A stretch of 11,010 bases of DNA, from the NCBI GenBank assembly GCA_937925595.1, contig CALALQ010000060.1, forward strand, positions 1 through 11,010. The letters are read 5' to 3'. Each line of letters opens with the position of its first letter. The first letter of the stretch is position 1. A program made the translations under genes and the position numbers. The DNA comes from an uncultured Demequina sp. (GTDB lineage Bacteria; Actinomycetota; Actinomycetes; Actinomycetales; Demequinaceae). Under the pieces are notes generated by a model, which ran no database searches, had not been told where the DNA came from, and was given only the letters and a program-made list of their open reading frames with translations. Positions 1-6,182 of this stretch are shown in pieces.

Positions 1-740
1 CCGGAAGATGCATGCGCTGATGCGTCGGCAGGGGTGGGACATCGGCCGCGACCAGACCGAGCGACTGATGCGGCTGGCCGGCGTGCGCGGCGTCAAGAGG
101 TCGAAGCGGGTGTTCACGACGAAGACTGATCGGACCTTGTCGCTGCCGACCGATCTCGTCAACCGGCGGTTCACCGCCGACGCGCCACGCCGGCTCTGGG
201 TCTGCGACGTGACCTATGTCGCGACGTGGTCCGGGTTCGCGTATGTCGCGTTCGTCACCGACGTCTACTCCCGCCGCATCGTGGGCTGGAACGTCGCCGC
301 GACGCTGAAGGCCGAGATCTTGCCGCTGCAGGCGCTCGACATGGCCGCGTGGGACGCCGGCGGCGACCTCACCGGGCTGACGCATCACTCGGACCACGGC
401 TCGAACTACATGGCGATGGTCTACACCGACCGCGTCATCGAGCTCGGCGCCATGCCCTCCACCGGGACCGTCGGCGACTCGTTCGACAACGCCCTCGCGG
501 AGGCGGTCAACGGGCTCTACAAGACCGAGCTGATCCGTCAGCGCGGACCGTGGCGAACCGTCGAGCAAGTCGAGCTCGCGACGCTCGAGTACGTCTGGTG
601 GTGGAACAACCAACGCCTCCACGGTGAGCTCGACATGCGCACCCCGATCGAGGTCGAAGACGCGTACTACGCTGACCTGGAATCAGCCAATCCGGCACCT
701 GCTGGACAAGGCTCCCGATAGGAACGAAAGTCAGGCCGAT
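1..740 (+). mobile_element. Right-hand part of an IS3-family insertion sequence
   Basis: The OrfB transposase frame ends at base 721, and IS3 elements normally end within a few tens of bases after OrfB, so the right end probably lies between about 722 and 760. The end chosen here is approximate. No target-site duplication can be tested because the left end is outside the window. The element abuts other degenerate sequence: a recombinase-like HTH fragment and a broken PAP2/DAGK gene. This fits a segment that has collected insertions and deletions. Confidence 0.6.
2..721 (+). CDS. IS3-family transposase OrfB (DDE integrase core), 5' end outside the window
   Basis: This is the catalytic subunit of an IS3-type insertion sequence, which normally works as an OrfAB frameshift fusion to cut and join element ends. 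The frame is open from base 2, before the first Met at base 8, so the true start lies outside the window. Counting from that Met, the rve/DDE core carries Asp67 (in CDVTY), Asp129 (in HHSDHGSNY) and Glu165 (in DNALAEAVNG). The 35 residues between the second Asp and the Glu give the D(35)E spacing typical of IS3. The HTH_21-like stretch RRQGWDIGRDQTERLMR lies near the start. The WWNNQRLHGEL and RTPIE motifs near the C-terminus are the usual OrfB ending. Nothing visible disrupts the part in view. OrfA and the left inverted repeat are not in the window, and I could not define the right inverted repeat by eye. Confidence 0.93.
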   Translation, partial: RKMHALMRRQGWDIGRDQTERLMRLAGVRGVKRSKRVFTTKTDRTLSLPTDLVNRRFTADAPRRLWVCDVTYVATWSGFAYVAFVTDVYSRRIVGWNVAATLKAEILPLQALDMAAWDAGGDLTGLTHHSDHGSNYMAMVYTDRVIELGAMPSTGTVGDSFDNALAEAVNGLYKTELIRQRGPWRTVEQVELATLEYVWWWNNQRLHGELDMRTPIEVEDAYYADLESANPAPAGQGSR

Positions 741-1032
741 TCACTGTGAACTTGGAGCGGTGCGAACGCTCGGCAGGATCGATGCCTTCCCGTCGCAACA
801 CATCGCGCACAGTACCGCGCCGGATCCCGTAGCGCTTGGCGAGCTCGTGCGTCGACGCGCCAGCCCGGTAGTTGGACACGACCTGCTCAACGATCGACCG
901 CGCAAGCGCACTCTGCCGCGGTGCGGGACGGTCGTCGGCTTCGCGCTTCGATGCCCGAGCGACAGCAAGGAGCCCGTCCAGTTCCGCCGTCCTGCGCGCT
1001 TGTTGGCAGTAGTTTCGCAGGAGCCCGACGAG
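667..1032 (-). pseudogene. Start-less helix-turn-helix fragment, possibly the C-terminal tail of a serine recombinase
   Basis: On the minus strand an open frame reads through LDGLLAVARASKREADDR, then RSIVEQVVSNYRAGAS, THELAKRYGI and RRGTVRDVLRREGI, stopping at 667. The second half is a clear helix-turn-helix: 'YRAGAST-HELAKRYGI-RRGTVRDVLRREGI' matches the HTH_7-like DNA-binding tail of resolvases and invertases and of related stand-alone HTH proteins. The only start codon I find in frame is a GTG at 879, in the middle of the conserved part and just before the HTH. Upstream the frame stays open without a start through the hairpin region to beyond 1140. The last ~18 codons run antisense into the end of the IS3 OrfB gene. 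A remnant is therefore more likely than an intact gene. The catalytic resolvase domain is absent. The family assignment rests on the HTH alone. Confidence 0.5.
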
Positions 1033-1039
1033 TGAGCGA

Positions 1040-1069
1040 GGCCGCGAAGCCCTCAGGGCTTCAGCGGCC
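1040..1069. repeat. Strong GC-rich inverted repeat (hairpin 1)
   Basis: GGCCGC (1040-1045) pairs with GCGGCC (1064-1069). Inside it, GAAGCCCT (1046-1053) pairs with AGGGCTTC (1055-1062) around a single C, leaving one bulged A at 1063. This gives 14 paired positions with almost no loop, which is better read as a near-perfect DNA palindrome than as a classic terminator. There is no T-run on either side. It sits between the HTH fragment and the end of the DAGK fragment and overlaps the open frame of the former. Confidence 0.75.
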
Positions 1070-1090
1070 GAGCGAGCGAGGAAGGGCTGA

Positions 1091-1109
1091 GCGTTCGCGA
1101 AGCGAACGC
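1091..1109. terminator. Inverted repeat (hairpin 2), possible terminator of the DAGK fragment
   Basis: GCGTTCGC (1091-1098), the loop GAA (1099-1101) and GCGAACGC (1102-1109) form a perfect 8-bp stem. It lies about 33 bases beyond the TAA of the minus-strand kinase fragment, a position suited to a factor-independent terminator. No T-run follows on the minus strand, so the terminator role is inferred from position and stem strength only. Confidence 0.5.
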
Positions 1110-1141
1110 GATCATCCCGACGATCAGATCCAGAGAACGCT

Positions 1142-1849
1142 TTAGTCCTCGTCCCGCGGCACCATCACCGCGATGGCCTTCGGCTTCACTTTCACCGTCA
1201 ACTTCTTGACCTTGTCCCTGTCGCCGCCGTCGAGCTCGTACAGGTGCTTCCTGTCGATCTTGATGTGGACCTTCTTGCCTTGCGCGATCTCCACAAATGG
1301 CGACTCGGCAGCCTCACCCATTGCGGTGCGCGTCAGCGCTCGCGTCCAGTCGAGCATGCTGTCGGCGGTGATGATGCCGACCTCAAGCAGCCCGTCATCC
1401 GGCTGGGACTGGGGGAACGCCTCAATGCCGCCGGTGAGCTGACCCATGTTGCCCACAAGCACACAGCCCGCGGCACCCTTGAAGAAGCGCTCGCCATCGA
1501 TATCGACGGTAGCCACGAAGCGCTCCGTGTCGATGTTCTTCGCACCCGTCCACACGTAGGCGAGGCGACCCAGCGCATCCTTGAGGCTGCCATCGGCATC
1601 CTTGATCATCTTTGCGTCGAGGCCCACGCCCATCATCACGCCGAAGTGCTCGGAGTCGTCGCGCTTCACGCGCCCAAGATCGAGCTTGCGCTCGCGACCC
1701 GAGAGCGCGATGTCCACCGCCTCCTCCAGGTCCTTGGGGATGCCCAGGTTGGTGGCGAAGAGGTTGCCGGTTCCGGCAGGGAGCACGCCCAGGGGAATGC
1801 CCTTTCCCGCGAGCGTGTCAACCGCCCGCTGCACGGAGCCGTCGGCGCC
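1142..1849 (-). pseudogene. Diacylglycerol kinase catalytic-domain fragment (C-terminal part of a broken PAP2/DAGK fusion)
   Basis: The reading frame encodes most of a DAGK-type lipid kinase, the family that phosphorylates diacylglycerol or related lipids with ATP. Recognisable parts are a DGSV remnant of the GGDGT nucleotide loop at 1843-1832, then LGVLPAGTGNLFATNLGIP, then LDLGRV, and the C-terminal half with GNMGQLTGGIEAFPQSQPDDGLLEV, as LcrK/YegS-type and DAGK proteins have. The usual N-terminal stretch of about 70 residues, starting near 'NP' and leading into GGDGT, is missing, and the loop reads GADGS. The first possible start, the GTG at 1834, falls inside this motif, so no natural start exists. 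The frame is offset by one base from the PAP2 fragment directly upstream. The C-terminal sequence looks intact and under normal codon bias, so the damage may be recent. Loss of activity is inferred. Confidence 0.75.
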
Positions 1850-2165
1850 TTCCTCGCAGGAACAGGGTCACCACGACCACGGCGGCCACGGCCCGCAGCG
1901 CCCACGGGTCGATGACGTCGCTCAGCACCTTGAGGAAGGTCACCGCTCCAGGTCGGTCAACGGCCCAGTCGTGGAGGCTGTTCGCCACGTCCTGGTCAAA
2001 GTCGTGAATCGCTCCCGAGCCGCGGGCGACCGCAAAGCCGACGAGCGTCACGGGGATCGCGGCGATCACGAAGATGCCGGCCGCGGTGAGCAGCCGCTTG
2101 CCCAGCTGAACCTCTGGGGCCTGCTCAGCGTCGTTCGTCGCGTTCTCAGCGGTGCGCGTCGCCAT
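1818..2165 (-). pseudogene. N-terminal fragment of a PAP2-family phosphatase (fused ancestor of the adjacent DAGK fragment)
   Basis: An ATG at 2165 opens a 115-residue frame that stops at 1818 within the kinase sequence. It has a polar N-terminus (MATRTAENATNDAEQ), a hydrophobic segment AAGIFVIAAIPVTLVGFAVA, the PAP2-type 'FDQDVANSLHDWA' stretch, and the start of a second hydrophobic segment (ALRAVAAVVVVTLFL) ending in RGRRRR. The PAP2 catalytic signatures (the KxxxxxxRP, PSGH and SRxxxxxHxxxD blocks) never appear, because the sequence jumps straight into a DAGK frame near 1840-1858. Actinomycete PAP2-DAGK fusions carry these two domains in this order. The two fragments together total about 345 residues against roughly 500 for the fusion type, so something near 150-200 codons is missing. 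No strong ribosome-binding site precedes the ATG. Confidence 0.7.
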
Positions 2166-2224
2166 GAGTCCAGTCAACCCTTCGGTGAGGTGGGCAGGGG
2201 AGCGCCCCATACATACCCACTGGG

Positions 2225-2827
2225 TCAGAACGCAATAGGGACCACCCGGCGGCGCTTCGACGGGGTGTGCACCACCTCGAATCCCGCCGCGAGGAACGCG
2301 CCAAGGGATCCCACGAACAGCTCTCCCCACGTGATCATCACGTCCGGCACGGAGATGATGGGGTAGCCCTCAAGGATGTCCGCCCCGCGCTCGCGGGCGA
2401 ACGGCACTGTTGCCGCGCACAGGTCGTAGGTCAGGTGCTCTCCCTGGAACTTATTGCGCACGCGGAAGCACGTCACCGCCCAGATGGTGGGGTCAAAGCG
2501 GTCCTCGTCGCGGCCCTTCCACACCGTCGCGGTGGCCTGATTGATCTGGAAGATGGGATAGTTGACCCGCGGCTCCACCGCCACCCATCCGGCGGGCTCA
2601 CCGTCCACGTAGGCGACGAGTCCAGAGGTCTCCTCCGCCGCTGGGTCGCCGCAGTTGGTGTCTTCGCGCAGATGCTGTGCTCGCACCTCCCACGGCTGTG
2701 GCGCGTGACCGGCCTGGCCCAGCTTGTAGCGCTGGCACTGGCAGCGATGCGGGTATCCCCGCTCGCCGAAGATCAGCTGCAGGTCCTCCCACGAGGCCTC
2801 GTTCGCGGGGACTGTCCGAACGCCCAT
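2225..2827 (-). CDS. GNAT-family N-acetyltransferase of unknown substrate
   Basis: This 200-residue protein has a GNAT-like layout. A central strand pair, LVAYVDGEPAGWVAVEPR (about residues 70-87), is followed by strand WAVTCFRV (116-123) and RNKFQGEHLT (124-133) in the place of the acetyl-CoA pyrophosphate loop. That loop is a poor match to the R/QxxGxG/A consensus. A helix LCAATVPFARERGADILEGYP and the near-terminal 'GAFLAAGFEVV' element follow, both usual in GNATs. A Cys-rich CQCQRY motif at residues 29-34 precedes the domain. It is seen in some actinobacterial GNATs, and its role is unknown to me. No Shine-Dalgarno precedes the ATG at 2827, but a TANNNT hexamer sits seven bases upstream of it, so leaderless translation is likely. 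The next gene downstream is the broken PAP2/DAGK gene (59-bp gap). The substrate cannot be predicted. Confidence 0.8.
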   Translation of the reverse strand: MGVRTVPANEASWEDLQLIFGERGYPHRCQCQRYKLGQAGHAPQPWEVRAQHLREDTNCGDPAAEETSGLVAYVDGEPAGWVAVEPRVNYPIFQINQATATVWKGRDEDRFDPTIWAVTCFRVRNKFQGEHLTYDLCAATVPFARERGADILEGYPIISVPDVMITWGELFVGSLGAFLAAGFEVVHTPSKRRRVVPIAF

Positions 2828-2833
2828 GGCGAC

Positions 2834-2839
2834 ACGGTA
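2834..2839 (-). promoter_or_regulatory. Candidate -10 element for a leaderless GNAT transcript
   Basis: Read on the minus strand, the hexamer TACCGT fits the actinobacterial TANNNT -10 pattern. It ends six bases before the ATG at 2827, which puts the expected transcription start on or next to the A of the start codon. That agrees with the absence of a ribosome-binding site. No good -35 is visible: CCGACG lies 17 bp upstream and belongs to the CCGACGCTG repeat. Confidence 0.35.
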
Positions 2840-2852
2840 CGCCTGGGGGGCG

Positions 2853-2864
2853 ACAGCGTCGGGC
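2853..2864 (-). repeat. Single copy of the CCGACGCTG intergenic motif
   Basis: On the minus strand this reads GCCCGACGCTGT and starts 11 bases after the stop codon of the GntR gene, whose transcript it would follow. Unlike the copies at 4931, 8161 and 10162, no matching opposite arm lies nearby. Only a small CGAC-GCT-GTCG fold and a CGCC/GGCG pair are present, so it is not a convincing terminator by itself. Confidence 0.55.
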
Positions 2865-2875
2865 TGAAAGAGAGA

Positions 2876-3556
2876 TCAGCGCATGAAGGGCTCGAGGATT
2901 GCGGCCACCTCGGCGGCCGCGCGCTCCGGGTCACCCGCAGCGATCGCCTCGACCAGATCATGGTGGTGGCGGTGGGCGGCCTGCACATCCTCGCTGGTCT
3001 CGTCGCGCATGTGAGCTGCGAACACTGCGAGCATGCTCTCGTAGAGTTTGACGTAGAGCGGATTGTGGGTGGCGGCCACGATCGCGGAGTGCAGCTCGAG
3101 GTCCGTGCTGACGCGCAGGTCCGGATCGTCAGCTGACCAACTGGCCTCGCGAGCGCGGCTGAGCTCGCGCAGGCGCTCGACCTCGTGCTCCGTGCGACTG
3201 CGAGCGGCGAGCGATGCGGCGGTGCTGTCGAGCGCGAGGCGCAGTTCCAGGTAGTCGCGACGGCTGCCGCCCGTGAGCTGGCGGACCAGCGTCGTGTCCA
3301 GTTCAGAGGTGGAGATGACGAACGTGCCGCGTCCCTGCTCGCGGCGCAGCAGCCCCACGTGGACCAGGGACTGGAGCGCCTCGCGCACCGTGTTGCGCCC
3401 CACGCCGAACTGGGCCACGAGTTCGGGCTCGGTGGGGATCTGCTCGCCCACGGGCCAGCGCCCCGTCGCGATCTGATCACGGAATGCGGCCGCAACCTGG
3501 TCAATCAGTCCTTCACGACGCACAGGCGAGGGTGTGGCAGACTTTCCTGAATTCAT
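2876..3556 (-). CDS. GntR-family transcriptional regulator, FadR subfamily (FCD domain)
   Basis: This 226-residue regulator has a winged helix-turn-helix at about residues 17-80, with the GntR signature blocks GEQIPTEPELVAQFGVGRNT, VREALQSL and GLLRREQGRGTFV. An all-helical FCD effector domain follows (about 98-220). In it, Asp152 and His156 (STDLELHSAIVAATHNPLY) and the His cluster at 195-199 are candidate metal or ligand residues, as in FadR/LldR-type proteins. The ATG at 3556 is the only fitting start, because an in-frame TGA lies just upstream. The gene is divergent from the CynX/NimT-like transporter, with 41 bp between start codons, so it most likely controls that transporter and its own expression. 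FCD regulators typically respond to organic acids or sugar acids. The actual ligand cannot be told from sequence. Confidence 0.92.
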   Translation of the reverse strand: MNSGKSATPSPVRREGLIDQVAAAFRDQIATGRWPVGEQIPTEPELVAQFGVGRNTVREALQSLVHVGLLRREQGRGTFVISTSELDTTLVRQLTGGSRRDYLELRLALDSTAASLAARSRTEHEVERLRELSRAREASWSADDPDLRVSTDLELHSAIVAATHNPLYVKLYESMLAVFAAHMRDETSEDVQAAHRHHHDLVEAIAAGDPERAAAEVAAILEPFMR

Positions 3557-3577
3557 CCCATCATCCCATCATCCGTC
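3554..3577. repeat. Tandem octamer repeat between the divergent gntR and MFS genes
   Basis: CATCCCAT occurs twice head to tail (3554-3561, 3562-3569), followed by a degenerate third copy, CATCCGTC (3570-3577). The array begins on the start codon of the regulator gene and fills half of the 41-bp divergent gap. It could be an operator for the regulator, although FadR-type operators are normally short palindromes, or slippage-prone leader sequence of the regulator. No palindromic TNGTNNNACNA-type site was found nearby. Confidence 0.6.
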
Positions 3578-3589
3578 ATCTGTCTCCGG

Positions 3590-3595
3590 AGTTTA
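3590..3595 (-). promoter_or_regulatory. Candidate -10 element for the GntR regulator gene
   Basis: The minus-strand hexamer TAAACT fits TANNNT. It would start transcription near 3582 and give a leader of about 25 bases that covers the octamer repeat. The -35 position (about 3613-3618, TGTTCG) is weak. The hexamer also overlaps the ribosome-binding region of the divergent transporter gene. Confidence 0.3.
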
Positions 3596-3597
3596 TC

Positions 3598-4818
3598 GTG
3601 ACGCTCGCCACCGAACAGGGGATTCCCGCCACCCGCACTCGCGCCCTGGCATTGGCAGGTCTTGCCATCGCCATCACGGCCCTCAATCTGCGCACCGCGG
3701 TCACCGGTTTCACCCCGCTGCTGGAGATCATCGGCGAGCATCTCGGCTACGGCGTCGCGCTCGCGGGACTGCTTGGCACCGTCCCCACCGCGTCCTTCGC
3801 CGTCTTCGGATTCCTCGCGCCCGTCGTGACGCGTCGCTTTGGACTCGAGCGCACGGCCACCGTCGCGCTCGCACTCACGGCGGTGTCGCTGATGGTGCGC
3901 GCCGTCGCCCCAACCCCCGGCGTGCTCGTGCTCTCCACGATCCTCGCGCTCGCGGGAATCGGCGCAGCCAACGTCGTCATCGTGCCGCTGGTGAAGGCAT
4001 GGTTCCCGCACCGCCTGGCGCTGTGGACCTCGCTGTACCTGATCCTCATGCAGACCGGACAGTTCGTGGCGCCCCTCATCGCCGTGCCCGTCACCGATGC
4101 CACCAGCTGGCGCCTCTCCGTGGGAATGTGGGCGGTGCCGGGAGTGATTGCGGCGATCATGTGGTTCGCGATCACGCGCACCCGTCCCGAAGACGTCCAC
4201 ACCGCTGGCCCAGCAGCTCCGGCACCGGCGCCCTTCTCCGTCAGCCGCTCCGCCACCGCATGGGGACTCGTGGGGCTGTTCGCCACGCTGTCGATGGCCA
4301 ACTACGGCATTGTCACGTGGCTTCCCACGGTCCTCACCGACGCGGGCGCCAACCCCGCTACCGGCGGCACCATGCTCGGGCTGTACTCGGTATGGGGCGT
4401 TGCGGCGGCCTTCGTGGTCCCCAAGATCGCGACCCGCATGGACAACCCGTTCATCGTGGTGGTCGCGTGCGCCGCGCTGCTCATCGCGGGCTACACGGGC
4501 CTCATCGTGTCCCCGCTGGGGGCGACCGTGCTGTGGGTGTGCCTCCTGGGCGTTGGCGTCAGCACCTTCCCGCTGTGCATGACGCTCATCAACCGTCGCA
4601 CGCGCTCTGCGCAGGCTGCCTCAACGGTCTCCGGCTTTGTGCAGGGAATCGGCTACGCACTCGCGCGCGTCGCCCCGCTCGGCCTTGGTCTGCTGCGCCA
4701 CGCGACCGGCTCGTGGACGGTGCCGCTCATCGCGCTCGCCGCCACCACCATCCCTGGCGCCGTCGCCGGCTGGTTCGCCTGCCGCCCGCGCTTCGTCGAG
4801 CCAGAGACCGCCCACTAG
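3598..4818 (+). CDS. MFS transporter, CynX/NimT (cyanate/nitroimidazole-type) family
   Basis: This 406-residue inner-membrane secondary transporter appears to have twelve hydrophobic segments. The first segment ends in the CynX/NimT signature region ALNLRTAVTGFTPLL (about residues 28-42). It is followed by GLLGTVPTASFAVFGFLAPVVTRRFGLERT, the family's loop between helices 2 and 3. A hydrophilic Pro/Ala-rich loop (TRTRPEDVHTAGPAAPAPAP) separates the two six-helix halves. The GTG at 3598 is chosen because GGAG (3587-3590) lies seven bases upstream. A longer frame back to 3484 would run antisense through the regulator gene and has no ribosome-binding site. The adjacent divergent GntR protein is its probable regulator. 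CynX exports or imports cyanate in E. coli, but most family members are unassigned and no cyanase gene is nearby, so the substrate is unknown. Confidence 0.88.
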   Translation: MTLATEQGIPATRTRALALAGLAIAITALNLRTAVTGFTPLLEIIGEHLGYGVALAGLLGTVPTASFAVFGFLAPVVTRRFGLERTATVALALTAVSLMVRAVAPTPGVLVLSTILALAGIGAANVVIVPLVKAWFPHRLALWTSLYLILMQTGQFVAPLIAVPVTDATSWRLSVGMWAVPGVIAAIMWFAITRTRPEDVHTAGPAAPAPAPFSVSRSATAWGLVGLFATLSMANYGIVTWLPTVLTDAGANPATGGTMLGLYSVWGVAAAFVVPKIATRMDNPFIVVVACAALLIAGYTGLIVSPLGATVLWVCLLGVGVSTFPLCMTLINRRTRSAQAASTVSGFVQGIGYALARVAPLGLGLLRHATGSWTVPLIALAATTIPGAVAGWFACRPRFVEPETAH

Positions 4819-4930
4819 ACCCCGAGTGGGCGCTGATGGTCGCGAACTCGCGGCTTGGTGACCACAATCGCCCAATCCAGGGATCGGGCGGGGGCGGGGC
4901 CCAGAGGTGGTGCGGCCCGCGGAGCAGGCA

Positions 4931-4949
4931 CAGCGTCGGGCCGACGCTG
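4931..4949. terminator. Bidirectional terminator hairpin built from paired CCGACGCTG motifs
   Basis: CAGCGTCGG (4931-4939), one G, and CCGACGCTG (4941-4949) form a perfect 9-bp inverted repeat. It lies between the convergent ends of the two MFS genes (4818 and 4956), the expected place for a shared terminator. No T-run follows on either side, and the remaining ~110 bp of this gap are simply G/C-rich with no other feature I can see. Confidence 0.7.
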
Positions 4950-4955
4950 CGGCGC

Positions 4956-6119
4956 CTAATGCTCCGCCCGCACCCGGCGCTCGCGGTAGATCCGCGTGAC
5001 CAGCCCAATCCCGAGCACCAGCACGGCGGGCACGAGGATGGCGATGCGCATCGATGTGGCGTCGGCGATGACGCCGGTGGCCGCGGAGCCCACGACGATT
5101 CCCGCGTAGTTGAAGAGGTTGAGGCGGGCGACGATCTCATCCATCTGCTCGGGGGCTGTCTCGCCGGCCGCGGAGAAGGTCAGCGGCACGATCACACCAA
5201 GGCCAAGTCCCGTCAAGGCAAATCCGAGGATCGCCAACAGAGGATCGGGGGAGAAGCTCGCGAGCGCGAGACCGCCACTCGCCATCACCACCGCACCCGT
5301 GATCAACGCCGCGCGACCGGTTCGCATCACCACATAGTCGCCCGCGAGCCGAGCGAGCAGCACGGTCGCCTGGTAGGCGGCGTACCCCATCGGGACCAGG
5401 GCGCCCGTGGCGAGCAGCGTGTCCTGGAGGTAGATCGAGCTCCACGTGCTCACCACGCCATCACCGATGTACACCACCGCGACCGCGAGTCCCAGGAGCG
5501 TCAGCGTCCTCCACGGCAGGCGCTGCTTCTCGGCCGGCGTCACGTCGAGCTCGGGATCGCGAGCGAGCCCGCGCCGCAGCTTCGGCAGGCACACGAGTCC
5601 CAAGACCGCACCCGCGATGAACGCGACCTCGAACCGCACGTCCAGCGCCCCGATCGCTGCCACCAGGAGCGCGGCAACGATCGCGGCAGCGGTCTGGAAC
5701 GCAAAGAACGTGTTGATGATCGAGCGTCCATATGCGCGCTGCACCGTGAGTCCCTGCATGCCGTTGCCCGCGTCGCCAAGGCCCAGGCCAAAGCCAAAGA
5801 CCGCGAAAGCGGGGAACAGCGCCCAGTACGGCAGGTGGAACCACAGCGCGAGCAGTCCCGCGATCTGCAGCGCGAACGCCGGCGGCAGCACCCACGCCGA
5901 CCCGCGACGCGGCGCCACCGAGCCCGCAACGAGACTGCCGGTCGCCGCGAACACCAGCACCGTGAGCACCACGGCGGACACGGCAGTGTCGTCGATTCCC
6001 GTGCGGTCCTTGAGTCCAGGCAGGCTCGTGAGAATCAGCGCGAGGAGTCCGCCCTGCAGCGCAAACGTGACGCTCACCCAGCGGCGCGTGCGGCGCCAAC
6101 TGGCGGAAGGGTGGGCCAT
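4956..6119 (-). CDS. MFS transporter, YbjJ-like
   Basis: This 387-residue integral membrane protein has about twelve hydrophobic segments and a cytoplasmic loop RRGLARDPELDVTPAEKQRLPWR near the middle. The segment FGFGLGLGDAGNGMQGLTVQRAYGR, followed by SIINTFFAFQT, resembles the 'GLGLGLMDVAMNAQGVxVE...GR' block of YbjJ-type MFS proteins, and GLGLGVIVPLTFSAAGE is the matching block in the second half. The ATG at 6119 is preceded by a good GGAGG (complement of 6125-6129) five bases upstream. The gene lies downstream of the YbaK-like gene on the same strand with a 63-bp gap that contains a terminator-like inverted repeat, so it may be transcribed separately. The substrate is unknown. Drug or sugar efflux would fit the family but cannot be told from sequence. 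Confidence 0.88.
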   Translation of the reverse strand: MAHPSASWRRTRRWVSVTFALQGGLLALILTSLPGLKDRTGIDDTAVSAVVLTVLVFAATGSLVAGSVAPRRGSAWVLPPAFALQIAGLLALWFHLPYWALFPAFAVFGFGLGLGDAGNGMQGLTVQRAYGRSIINTFFAFQTAAAIVAALLVAAIGALDVRFEVAFIAGAVLGLVCLPKLRRGLARDPELDVTPAEKQRLPWRTLTLLGLAVAVVYIGDGVVSTWSSIYLQDTLLATGALVPMGYAAYQATVLLARLAGDYVVMRTGRAALITGAVVMASGGLALASFSPDPLLAILGFALTGLGLGVIVPLTFSAAGETAPEQMDEIVARLNLFNYAGIVVGSAATGVIADATSMRIAILVPAVLVLGIGLVTRIYRERRVRAEH

Positions 6120-6136
6120 GCAAACCTCCGGGGTGG

Positions 6137-6175
6137 CAGCGTTGGCTCACTGTAGCGCCGCGATGCCCGACGCTG
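6137..6175 (-). terminator. Inverted repeat with CCGACGCTG motif after the YbaK-like gene
   Basis: CAGCGTTGG (6137-6145) and CCGACGCTG (6167-6175) can form a 9-bp stem with one G-U pair and a 21-nt loop, starting eight bases beyond the minus-strand stop codon at 6183. The position suits a terminator of the YbaK-like gene, and it lies 18 bases before the start of the next gene. The large loop makes it weaker than the other hairpins of this group. Confidence 0.45.
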
Positions 6176-6182
6176 TGGTCAC

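Noticed and set aside
1091..1109. ClgR-type operator in TTCGCGAAGCGAA
   Set aside because: The reported ClgR pattern has five bases between CGC and GCG, whereas here there are three. The site is also nowhere near clpP or clpX.
1818..1860. Programmed frameshift joining the PAP2 and DAGK parts
   Set aside because: A frameshift would restore the frame but not the missing catalytic blocks of PAP2 or the N-terminus of the kinase. No slippery heptamer is seen, so deletion explains the data better.
3484..3597. N-terminal extension of the CynX-like transporter to 3484
   Set aside because: It would run antisense through the start of the regulator gene. The GTG at 3598 has a ribosome-binding site and gives a normal family N-terminus.
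3534..6155. An 873-codon plus-strand open frame across both MFS genes
   Set aside because: It is Arg/His/Gln-rich low-complexity sequence with no domain, and lies out of frame over the first transporter and antisense to the second. Both transporters have clear membrane-protein translations, so this is a G/C-bias shadow.
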